From Saccoglossus kowalevskii (lineage: Eukaryota; Hemichordata; Enteropneusta; Harrimaniidae): a DNA stretch of 44,980 bases. Positions 1-10,746 of the stretch are shown here, in pieces. Location: contig NW_003135334.1 of assembly GCF_000003605.2 (NCBI RefSeq), forward strand, positions 835,535-880,514, in the 5' to 3' direction. Below the pieces are notes generated by a model that saw only the letters and a list, made by a program, of their open reading frames with translations, had not been told where the DNA came from and ran no database searches. How positions within the stretch are numbered: position 1 is the first letter of the stretch; each line of letters begins with the position of its first letter. Position numbers and translations under genes: made by a program.

Positions 1-124
1 CACGCAGATGTTAAACATTTAGGTGACACTCTTCAACATACAGCAATGTTAAAATGAGACCTAGAGCCCCTTCCATGTAACCCTACCACCCACGCAGTCA
101 CTGTATGAAAATAATTGTGGTTAT

Positions 125-546
125 GGCTTTTGAGAATACAATTCCCAAGTCGTTATTACTAAGTATAGGGGAATACTGTTAGAGTTGGGATGTCACATCG
201 TTCAGTTTGCATTTGAAAAAAATGGCTCTCAATAAATATGGGGGAAGCAATATCACAGATAGATAGCTTTTGAGAATGCAATCCCCAAGTCGTTATTACT
301 AAGTATAGGGGAACACTGTTAGAGCTGGGATGTCACATCATTCAGTTTGCATTTGAAAAAAATGTCCCTCAATAAATATGGGGGGAGCAATATCGCAGAT
401 AGATTTCTTTTGAGAATGCAATCCCCAAGTCATTATTACTAAGTATAGGGGAATACTGTTAGAGTTGGGATGTCACATAGTTCAGTTTGCATTTGAAAAA
501 AATGTCCCTCAATAAATATGGGGGGAGCAATATTGCAGATAGATGG
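125..546. repeat. Tandem triplicate, 140-bp unit
   Basis: Three consecutive copies of a 140-bp unit are visible. The landmark CTTTTGAGAATGCAAT-like string recurs at 127, 267 and 407, exactly 140 bp apart, each followed by a stretch containing TAAGTATAGGGGAA and a GATGTCACAT string. The copies differ at scattered positions, with the first the most diverged. The short open frame overlapping the third copy is not supported as coding. Confidence 0.9.
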
Positions 547-2884
547 GAGCCGCACTGTAGTGCATCACGGTTGATCAGATCAGTGCAGATTTTATTTTAT
601 TTTATTTATCACAGAAAACCTCTGACAGATTACAATGACACGCCATGGATGCATGTCGGAGTGCACTTCTGTGTAAGCCTCATGGAGAAAATATGCTAAG
701 AACATAGAAATCTCATCAGCAACAAGATTCAAAATCTGTAGAGCAGTGACCAGGTCACTTAGAGTTGTCTATAAGGATTTATGTGCTATTTTCTGAGCTT
801 GCTGAGGATTTATCGTTTTTTTCTCTGGCGCTGGATATTTTTTTATTTAAGTTTGTTGCATTATTCTTTTTTATCATAAACAAGGAAATTAATTTGCATA
901 TTATTTCATTTCAATACAATACACTATAGTAAGTAGCCGATACCAGCAATTAAAACCAATATAGAAACCCTACATGGTTTAAATCTGAATATCACAGCCA
1001 AGTCAATTGAGTTGAAAGTTCACACACGACTTTGAAACTGTTTTGTGTCACTGTTACAGAAAACCAACTGTAGTGGAATCAACCATTTTTCACGGTTGCT
1101 GCTCTTAATTTAAATCAATGTCAATGCGAATGATGTACCATTACCCAGCAACCTATCCTATTATACTAACAGTTTACAGGCCAGAGATTTTAAAGAGAAA
1201 AACAAATGCATGTTTTTTTAATAAATTTGCGAAGTAAAAGAATATCTGTATCATACATAGCACAGCACACCATATTGCGTAAACAAAGAATGTATGTTAC
1301 ATGTTGTAACGAATGTGGTGCTTTAAAAGAAGATGTTTACTTTTGTGCATCAGACATTTTTTACTTTTGTGCATCAGCGACTCAACTCTGACATCCAACT
1401 TTGGAATGCTTGATACTAAGATATGTTCATTTGGTAAACACACGATGACTTGATTTTTATTATTACATGACTTCACTTTCATGCAAATTTGATGCATAGT
1501 TTAAAGTACGTTAATCTCAGGTATTTTGCGGTCCAGCGCAGTATGTATTGATCGTTGCCGTTGCTACACGGGCAATGCTTATTTAATTACTTATTCATAC
1601 TTATTCCAATTTTTCCCATTCATTTCAGTTATCTGCAGTGGTTTTCAGCAGACTATTTAGGTGTTAACGTTAGACAAAAGATATCCTGCGCTGTGGTACA
1701 AATGTCCAAATTTGACCAGCAATATACATCATATTCACCGAAACGATGGTAACTGTACATAAAATCCAATTTGTATGGCCTTAATTACGTCATTAAACTG
1801 ACTTCAATACAATATAAAAAGCCTCACCAATATACTATTATACAGGGCCCTGCCTCACTGTTGATTTTTTTTAAACAGTACTTTAAAACACAAAATATAT
1901 GGACCAACACTCAACCCATTTCAATTCATTTGGACTGGATCACTGCTCCTTATACAAAAATTCCTTTTCTGTTTTCATGAAGGTAATATACACTCTCAGA
2001 CTCACTAAATAGCCATAGATGGAACCCTCCCACTATTGTGAGGTTAGGAAGAATGTCTGACACTAACAATAGGTATTGTTGTTTGCAACAATAAGTTATT
2101 GTCATCCTTTTGAATCATGTATAGGGGTTGCTCCCTATTAAAAGACCATCTTCCATTTTGTAAGCCAATTCCACTTACCTTTCAGTCCTCTATCACCAAT
2201 TTTTGAAAAACAACTAAAACTATTTTTTATAGGAATATATCTTTTTTGACACAATTCTGGTTGCAGTACAAAATGCAAAAAGGATCATTTAGGAACACAA
2301 GTATTCCAAGTATTATTAAATAAATGATAAACATTGAATATGTATCAAGTAGTAATATTAGATAAAATGCATTATAAAGAAAACCCCTTTTAAATGCAAT
2401 TTTACTCATTCAACAATATTGTTGAATGTTTACCAGAGCATTTGATAGTAATAAAATGTAAGAAAGTTTTTCAATGGATGTATGTGATCAATGTGTAGAT
2501 ATTGAACTGTGTGAATAAACTTTGAAAACAGCAATCCAAAATGTTAATATTAACAATGAAAATCAAAATCAGTTTAGAACCGAATTCACTTACGAACACA
2601 CAATGACAGTTTAAGCCATGTTTCTAAGCTGACTTTATAGTTACGCTGGTGCTGATACCTCCATCCCTTATAAGATTCTGTAATTTCAAAGATCCTGTTT
2701 GTTGTGTGACTGTATATATATTTAGATGTTTTAACATAATCAGTGGTCTACCTGCATCAAAGTATGAGGGCATTAAAACCTTTAGGTCAAACCTACTGAG
2801 CACCAATATTTCTTTACCTAGTTTACATGATGGTCACATCAATACAGATCATGCGTATACATGTATTGTTATGACTTAGGTCAC
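547..2884. other. No gene seen
   Basis: AT-rich sequence with many stops in all frames. The open frames of 60-75 codons have no family resemblance and biased AT-rich composition. The only marked structure is the palindrome at 2407-2428. Confidence 0.5.
2407..2428. repeat. Perfect 22-bp palindrome
   Basis: The left arm CATTCAACAAT is followed without spacer by its exact reverse complement ATTGTTGAATG. It stands alone in unremarkable DNA, and no terminal repeat or target duplication was noticed around it. Confidence 0.9.
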
Positions 2885-2965
2885 ACAGTTGATACAGGTC
2901 ATGTCAATATTCTTGGACATGGGTCATACCAATATATGTCAATGAAACTAACTGCATATTATTGT

Positions 2966-4576
2966 TGAACCCAGGCCATGTCAGTATTTGTTTGATCCAG
3001 ATCATGTCAATGTGTGTTTGACCCAGGTCATGTCAATATTTGTTTGCCCCAGGTCATGTCAATATTCGTTTGCCCCAGGTCATGTCAATATTTGTTTGCC
3101 CCAGTTCATGTCAATATTTGTTTGACGCATGTCATGTCAATGTTTGTTTTACCTAGGTCATGTCAATATTTGTTTGACCCAGGTCATGTCAATGTGTGTT
3201 TAACCCAGGTCATGTCAATATTTGTTTGACCCAGGTCATGTCTGTCAATGTGTTTAACCCAGGTCATGTCAATATTTATTTGCCCCAGTTCATGTCAATA
3301 TTTGTTTGACCCAGGTCATGTCGATGTTTGTTTCACCCAGGTCATGTCAATATTTGTTTGACCCAGGTCATGTCAATATTTGTTTGACCCAGGTCATGTC
3401 AATATTTGTTTGTCCCAGGTCATGTCAATATTTGTTTGTCCCAGGTCATGTCAATATTTGTTTGTCCCAGGTCATGTCAATATTTGTTTGTCCCAGGTCA
3501 TGTCAATATTTGTTTGACCCAGGTCATGTTAATATTTGTTTAACCCAGGTCATGACTACCGTAAATGTGTTGAACCCAGGTCATGTCAATATTTGTTTGC
3601 CCCAGGTCATGTCAATATTTGTTTGCCCCAGTTCATGTCAATATTTGTTTGCCCCAGGTCATGTCGATGTTTGTTTCACCCAGTTCATGTCAATATTTGT
3701 TTGACCCAGGTCATGTCAATATTTGTTTGACCCAGGTCATGTCAATATTTGTTTAACCCAGGTCATGTCAATATTTGTTTAACCCAGGTCATGTCAATAT
3801 TTGTTTAACCCAGGTCATGTCAATATTTGTTTAACCCAGGCCATGTCAATATTTGTTTGTCCCAGGTCATGTCAATATTTGTTTGGCCCAGGTCATGTCA
3901 ATATTTGTTTGTCCCAGGTCATGTCAATATTTGTTTGTCCCAGGTCATGTCAATATTTGTTTGCCCCAGTTCATGTCAATATTTGTTTGACCCAGGTCAT
4001 GTTAATATTTGTTTAACCCAGGTCATGACTACCGTAAATGTGTTGAACCCAGGTCATGTCAATATTTGTTTGCCCCAGGTCATGTCAATATTTGTTTGCC
4101 CCAGGTCATGTCAATATTTGTTTGCCCCAGGTCATGTCAATATTTGTTTGCCCCAGGTCATGTCAATATTTGTTTGTCCCAGGTCATGTCAATATTTGTT
4201 TGTCCCAGGTCATGTCAATATTTGTTTGTCCCAGGTCATGTCAATATTTGTTTGTCCCAGGTCATGTCAATATTTGTTTGCCCCAGGTCATGTCAATATT
4301 TGTTTAACCCAGGTCATGACTACCGTAAATGTGTTGAACCCAGGTCATGTCAATATTTGTTTGTCCCAGGTCATGTCAATATTTGTTTGCCCCAGTTCAT
4401 GTCAATATTGTTTGACCCAGGTCATGTCAATATTTGTTGAACCCAGGTCATGACTACCGTAAATGTGTTGAATCCAGGTCATGTCAATATTTGTTTGCCT
4501 CAGGTCATGTCAATATTTGTTTTACCCAGGTCATGTCAATATTTCTTTAAACCAGGTCATGACAAAATGTGTTTGA
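2966..4576. repeat. 26-bp minisatellite, about 60 units
   Basis: Head-to-tail array of a 26-bp unit, built from CCCAGGTCATGTCAATA followed by TTTGTTTGN. Units differ mainly at the base after TTTG (A, C or T before CCC) and at GGTCATG versus GTTCATG. Edges are degenerate; decayed units begin near 2893. A 31-bp variant containing GACTACCGTAAATGTG occurs four times, with its CATGACT core at 3551, 4024, 4315 and 4449. Spacings of 473 and 291 equal 31 plus 17 and 10 whole units, so blocks have been copied as higher-order units. As 26 is not a multiple of 3 and most units have no plus-strand stop, all three forward frames read open for long stretches (up to 208 codons). That is a consequence of the repeat and not evidence of a protein. 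Confidence 0.97.
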
Positions 4577-5366
4577 TATGACACTAAACAACAAATGATT
4601 CAGAAGAATATTTTTTCTTCAGCCATACCACTTATGATCTTCAGTGTGCCAGTTAAAACTCAGTCACCAACACTATTACTTAAAGTGCATGGTATGCTTT
4701 AAAGGACTGTTTAGAGTGCATATTAACCCACAGAACCCCCTGGATTTACCCTAGCAGTTAAGTGTTAAAGAGTGAGAAAGCCAGTATCAAAACCATAGGA
4801 TCTTGCCTGGATCAAATTGGCATCATGCCAACATACTAAACATGACCCACCACTAAACTGTCTATAGTCACAAGGAGAGCGGGCCATAAACAATTTGGCA
4901 TAGTGCCACAAACAATTGAATGGACACATTAAAGATTATCAGCAAGCTCAGACACAATGCCAGGTAAATAGCCAGACACACTTAACTACATGTATATTTG
5001 ACAGGGGTAAACAAGTATAAAGGTCAAACTGACAGAATCCAACAAGTTCTGACAGTACTACATGCCCCATAGTTCAACTCTGTTGATGAGATTTACAACT
5101 AGAAAAAACTACCGTCACTAAAAATAATATAAAAATAAAGTAGGATAAAGAAGATTGAGAGTAAAAAAATATAATTAATTTCAGTTGAGTGAGCAATCAA
5201 CATTTGTTAGGAAATCATTTGTAGTTTTCATCCTATTTGAAAGCCTTAAAAAACTTTCAGCCAATCAGGGAGCAATGTGATCAAATTACATGAAATTTGC
5301 ATTTCATTAACACCTCCCCCCCCCCCCCAACCAGAGATTCAGAAACAATGCAAAGCTACAAGATTG

Positions 5367-5421
5367 TCTCTGATTGGCTATACTTAACCTTAACACCTAA
5401 TAGTCAGAGACCAATCAGAGA
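5367..5421. repeat. Short inverted repeat with CCAAT/ATTGG arms
   Basis: TCTCTGATTGG at 5367-5377 is the exact reverse complement of CCAATCAGAGA at 5411-5421, leaving a 33-bp loop. Similar CCAATCAG strings recur at about 5264, 42916 and 44912, so this may be a remnant of a dispersed foldback element and not a promoter. Confidence 0.7.
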
Positions 5422-6765
5422 GCAGCTTGTTTGTTGGCATTTTTTTTATGTATCAAATTCTCTTTTGCATATGCTCAGCTTAATTGGAAATTTATCAATT
5501 CAAGCGATGTCTAAATGTCCCACAATGCACTGGGATAAAAAAAAATAACTACTATCACACATAAGATGAGTTACACCAATTTTGATGTTAAAACCATGGG
5601 AGAGAATGGAAAACATGTTCCAATAGACAGAGTAAAGAACAAACAAACAAGCACCTCCAACCAGAAATTGGCATAGTGCCATAATTGCTGCATCCCGTCA
5701 TGGGAGAGCTGCCAGCACACTGGTCAACTGAGATGAAGAGTCAATTTAATTTGGCACACATCCAATAACTCAATTAGATCCATTGCATGACCTGCAAGGG
5801 ACAAGCCCTACATCTCTTGCCAAGGGAGGAGGCTTTATTATAATTATACAATTCAAAACTACTTCGCAGCCTACCAGGTAGTAATTAACCTGACTTAATA
5901 GGCAATCGAACAGATCAATAAAACAATAATTAATCAACACAGAGATAGCAACACAGTTCATGAATCTAAGTGAACATCCTTTTTACCGTTAATAATTAAA
6001 CAAGATAAAAATGAAAGTGTACTTGATATGTAACAGTGTTTGACCTTGAAGTCTGACATGACCCACTTGTGCATCGTAGCCTTCAATCAAGTTAATCCAA
6101 AGTCAACATCACAGATCAATGCAGTGAAAGCTTGGACATACGCCAATATCAGACAATTATAGCAGTAACACACTGCTGCAAATTAAACTATAATGTCAAT
6201 ATTTCAAGGTCTCTTGAAAGTAGCGCCCCTGGAAAACTGGGAATATATAATAAATAATATTATTTTATAATTAGACTATTATGATTTACAACATAATGAA
6301 CCATCATAACCATGGCGATTCAATTGTCGGCGATAATAAACATCAAAGCAGTGATTGTGGATTGAAATAAATCATTTTTTACTAATTTCTGCATTTTTTG
6401 CAGAATCAGCACATATTTTTCAAATGTAGACACCGAAGGTCATCATGGCACAGTATTTCCCACTCATAGATTCAGTGACTATTTATAATGATTTCATACT
6501 AGTTCATTGATAATGACAGTCTGCATTGGTACTTTGTGTGAAAAAATTTCATGCAATTGCAAAAGAAAGCTATCTATTTAAATGTTGAAGTTGGCGTTGC
6601 TTACATCATCAGGTGTTTCTGGCAGCCAATACAAGAAATGAAATGTTTTATTGTCTATATACATGTATTTAATGACAGACAGGATACAAAAAACTGCAGA
6701 GCCAGTTTTTTTGTGAGTTTTTGTGTTACATGAGATATAGCTTCAGAACAGCATTAGTTAAAACA

Positions 6766-6960
6766 AAATGGCCACCAATCAGCCATTTTGAATCCAATCC
6801 GAAATGGCAGAAATGCTTGATTTTGGTGAAATTTTAACACTAAAATGGTAGCCATTTGACCATCTTGAATTGAATCATGGGACAAATGCATGAGCAAATG
6901 TATGAGGTTTGATGTGTGTGAATCGATATGACAGATATCTTTCTCTCCAGGTGGTTTCCA
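6766..6960. repeat. Dispersed repeat, copy 1 (AAAATGGC family)
   Basis: Contains the ordered landmarks AAAATGGCC, CAGCCATTTTGAAT, GGCAGAAATGCTTGAT, CATCTTGAATTGAATCATG and a GTGTGAATCGATATGACA tail. The same landmarks appear in the same order around 22123-22260 and 43260-43690, so this is one member of an interspersed family. No coding potential was recognised. Confidence 0.75.
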
Positions 6961-8217
6961 AAAGGTTTCAACTAATTTCCATTATTAAACTCCAGTTGAT
7001 ATGCCGGCCAAGGGGTATTGAAATTGAACACTGATGACTTATGGGAAAGCTCCAATCCAGGAAGGAAAATGAGATCAAGACAAATATGATTAGAAAGAAT
7101 TTCTTAAGTAGCTTTGTTTTTTTTACAAGATCGTAACTCAGCTAGCTAGAGGAAATGGAACAGTACTCGTACAACCTGTACCTGCAAGGATTGGTTAGTA
7201 AGGAATATATGTGGCAAGAACAACAACAACCACTGATCTATGGTGTATGTCAAAATCAAATCCATACTGCACTGTGAACAGTATTTCATGATCCATTACC
7301 ACTGAGACTTACATGTACAAATGTCTATAAACTGAACTGTTTCCATTCTCACAGATCCGTTTAGACAAACTTCACAGTAAACAATGTCAGCAGCCTTATT
7401 GGAACAGTTGGTGGCCATATTGAAACAAATGCAAAAGCATGGGTGCCATACTGCAAAAGTCAGTAGCCATAATGGAAAGAATACATTTAGTTGGTTGTTA
7501 TATTGGAAGTAAAGTCAAAACCAAATAAAAATGATGAATTGATTGAATCCACTTCAAGAATAGAAGAAGTATAGAAGAAGAAATAATATCAAGTATGGCA
7601 GGAAGTGATCGCCAAGAACAAATTCATCTAACAAAAGTTATCTTATTTAATTCATCTTTCCTACATGTTATGAGTTGTATTTGACACGTTTATGAAACAT
7701 TGACACAAATAAAATTAATGTCTCCGAAATAACTGCAAAAACATTAATCAATAAAATACTATATCTGAAATCTTGTCATTTTGGTTGAGAAACAATGAAA
7801 TGGCTGTATATATGGCATACAGAAATATAATTCATTATTTTGATTGCAAAATCATAGGAAGTCATGAAGGCAATGACCGTGCTGCACTTCCTGAATGCCT
7901 TGCTGTTGTCAAGTACTCACTTCACAATTTTAAATCAGTCTAAAGCATTCTTAGAAATGTTGGCCTTGAAATTGAATCCCATCAGGATATGAAATCCCTG
8001 AAATGGTGTTTAGCACTTTATACAGTAAATGATTGGATATGGTTTCTGCCAATCATAGTTGATAACCAAATAATGAGCGGTGGCCATCACATGTCACTGT
8101 GTAACGGGTCCCATGTGATTAATAAAGTAAAACACAATGTTTGTTTACATAAAATTCACAATCCATCACCCTTTAAGGTTTGCCATAATGATCCATGAGA
8201 AGGTTGGAAAAACATGT

Positions 8218-8429
8218 TACTGTAGAATACTTTATTTTTGCTCAGAATTTATTTTCGCTATTTTCGCTGAAGGGATGATTCCATGAAAATACAATCCAGC
8301 AAATATACTTTTTTTCCTATATTTCACATTAAACTCATCAAAAATCAGTGAAAATAAATTCCATATAAAACGCCCAAAAAGCCTTTTCAGCGAAAATTTA
8401 TTCCAGCGAAAATAAAGTATTTTACAGTA
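8218..8429. mobile_element. Foldback MITE, TACTGTA family, copy 1
   Basis: A 212-bp non-autonomous element beginning TACTGTAGAATACTTTATTT and ending AATAAAGTATTTTACAGTA, inverted copies of each other. Inner arms carry repeated TTTTCGCTG/CAGCGAAAA strings, so nearly the whole element can fold back. TA at both ends is consistent with a TA target duplication as in Tc1/mariner-type MITEs, but the superfamily is inferred only from that. The open frame inside it is not a gene. Confidence 0.85.
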
Positions 8430-10387
8430 TATGGTCATGTGACAGCGATAAGTGTACATGAGATTTAAGCCTAAACCATTAAAGACAATATGTAAAGCAA
8501 CATGAATGGTGTTTTAATGTTTCATACTAATCTTTGATCTCTGTAGGACTTAAAAGATTAAGCTGTTGACACTGCCCATATACAAAGACAGCAAGAGTAC
8601 AGAGATTAACCTTTACATTATCAGAATTTCTTGCTCAAATTTGTCTGCACTTTTTTCTAATATTCTTCAGAATTTCTGGAAATGAACCCTAATTTTGGGG
8701 CCAACAGAGAAAATTTGAGTCAATTTTTAGGTTTTACTTAAACAAATTTAGCTATTTTTGTCCCAATCTTCTGAAGGAAAGTGCAGACGATAAACGGGAC
8801 TATTTTGTGAATTTGTGATGAACTGGTGGTGAAAAGGTTAACAATCCTGATATTCAAGCACTATAAGTACACCAATAAATGGCATATATTATTACTAGCA
8901 GCAATTCATTATACAAGCATTTGTTAATATTTTACAACTTCTGACCACTAAAGTCCTATATACCTGATTAACCCATAGCATGTTCTAAAGATATATATAT
9001 GAACATAGTTAAACTCAGGTTACCTTGCCCTATGTTGGTAACTTTTAAAAGTGTGACAGATTTTCTGTACTAAGAGGCGATCCCGAAATCATGAAATGAA
9101 CAAACTTCAAAAAGAATATAATTTTTTAAACAAAAAATATTCACTAAAATGAGAGAATTGATGAGATATGATCACCAAATCTTTGCACAGTCATCGCTCA
9201 CTCAAATGATGATAAAAGGTTTTTTTTTTTTTTTTTACTCTCAATCTCTTTCGCTATAGGTACACCTAAGGTGCATACTGTGCATATCAAAAATCAGAAC
9301 AATTAGGCTGGTAGCTTCTGAGAAAAGTTGATTTCATTTTTCATTGAAATCGACAACACTGTTCATTGAATATAGAGAATTGAAAGAAGACGTCTAAAAT
9401 GCACAACCATTTAGGATAAATATATTAAGAAATCTTTAACTATGATAAATAACTCCAAGAGAAAGAAATGCTATGTACATGAATAATTGTATGTATCTTT
9501 GTGTCGCCTTTTATGAAATAAATGAGGTGTGCTACTTTTACATTAACTTGTTATAAATTTTAATTGAGTGACGTACTTTGTATGTACTGTTGTTAAAATG
9601 TTGTAGTTTTCGAAGGCCAATTAAATTGCCCGTTTTAAGATAAGCAGTGATATATGCACATAACAGCATTAAGAAAATAAGTTGCAAGTAAGGAGTTCTG
9701 TGATTGGCCAAGTAATGTAGCTGGCTGTGATCTCACCATGTTATTAGGTTGTTCTTTGGTAAGCAAAAGGACAAGATATATAAAAATCTACAGCCACGTT
9801 AGTGAAAATAATGAAAAATGGCTGAGTTCAACAACGTAACGAAGCGACTGCAAAACCTATCGAAAATCCCTGGATTCCTATACAGAATAGGCATTCACAA
9901 TTCATCAAAGAGAATTAATAAAAAATTCCATTACTGGAGGTAATAAAGAACTGATGGGGCTTACTGTTTGACTTTGGGAGTTAATATCCAAGGGAGTCCG
10001 AAGGGCATGAGACTTTGGACAGTTTTGAAAACTTCTTTTGTTCCTTTGTAACACCACAGTTCCAACTTCAAAACATAGACCTAAGCTGCTTTGTTAGCCC
10101 CCCAAACTGTATAAGGGTTTATTTCAAAGAAGTTATTTAAATATCAGAAAGCGAAAAACCGCAATAACCAACGAAAGAATGAGGTCAACTGCAGCTAAAT
10201 CACCACACCACCATATTAGTGTTCATTCAACGATAGGGTCAATTTACTCGACTGTGAATTTTAATATTATTTGCCTCCACGTGTGAGTACGGCTACATAT
10301 CAATTCACCAAGCCAAAATAAGAATTGGATAAGTGCCAGAACTACACTAGGGGTCAAGTTAAATGACCTGACCACAGCAATTAAATA
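8430..10387. other. No gene seen
   Basis: AT-rich DNA with a T-run of about 22 near 9220 and no supported exon, RNA gene or mobile element. Confidence 0.5.
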
Positions 10388-10524
10388 TACTGTAAAATAC
10401 TTTATTTTAGATGGAATTAATTTTCGCTGAAAATACTTTTGTGTGTTTTGTATGGATTTTATTTTCACCAAATCATTCCTTTTGCGAAAATTAGCTGCAA
10501 GCGAAAATAAAATATTTTACAGTA
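10388..10524. mobile_element. Foldback MITE, TACTGTA family, copy 2 (short)
   Basis: Starts TACTGTAAAATACTTTATTT and ends AATAAAATATTTTACAGTA. Internal TTTTCGCTGAAAA and GCGAAAAT strings match copies 1 and 3, but the middle is about 75 bp shorter than in copy 1. Non-coding. Confidence 0.8.
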
Positions 10525-10651
10525 ACTCTATATCAACAACTTTTTTTACTGCTACATGTATATGAATACAAATATTCAAATCACAGTATCTACGTTTAGC
10601 TTTAAAAGCCGACATGGTTTCCATGGCAACTAAATTCTATCTTTTTTGCAG

Positions 10652-10746
10652 CAGAAGGAACAGAAATTAGAATGCACAGTGTTGATGAATATTATTTGCT
10701 TAGATGCCAAATTTGTGGCTGCGATATGTGAGCCAAGGGAACCTTA
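10652..10746 (+). other. Possible terminal exon, weakly supported
   Basis: A T-rich tract ending TCTTTTTTGCAGCAG forms a tandem NAGNAG acceptor. Two frames stay open after it: one of 31 codons to a TAA at 10744-10746 and one of about 26 codons to an earlier TGA that includes RCQICGCDM, with closely spaced cysteines. No partner exon was identified, so this may be chance. Listed because the acceptor is good and both frames look protein-like. Confidence 0.15.

Larger units (their letters stand above)
4577..8217. other. No gene seen; low-complexity and dispersed repeats
   Basis: No coding region I can support. It contains a run of about 14 C near 5313, a hairpin at 5367-5421 and one copy of the dispersed repeat at 6766-6960. 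Short open frames here are isolated and have no splice or family support. Confidence 0.5.

Noticed and set aside
3827-4453. 208-codon open frame and its overlapping neighbours
   Set aside because: Entirely inside the 26-bp minisatellite. The openness follows from the repeat unit and occurs in all frames.
8232-8459. 75-codon minus-strand open frame
   Set aside because: Falls almost entirely in a foldback MITE.
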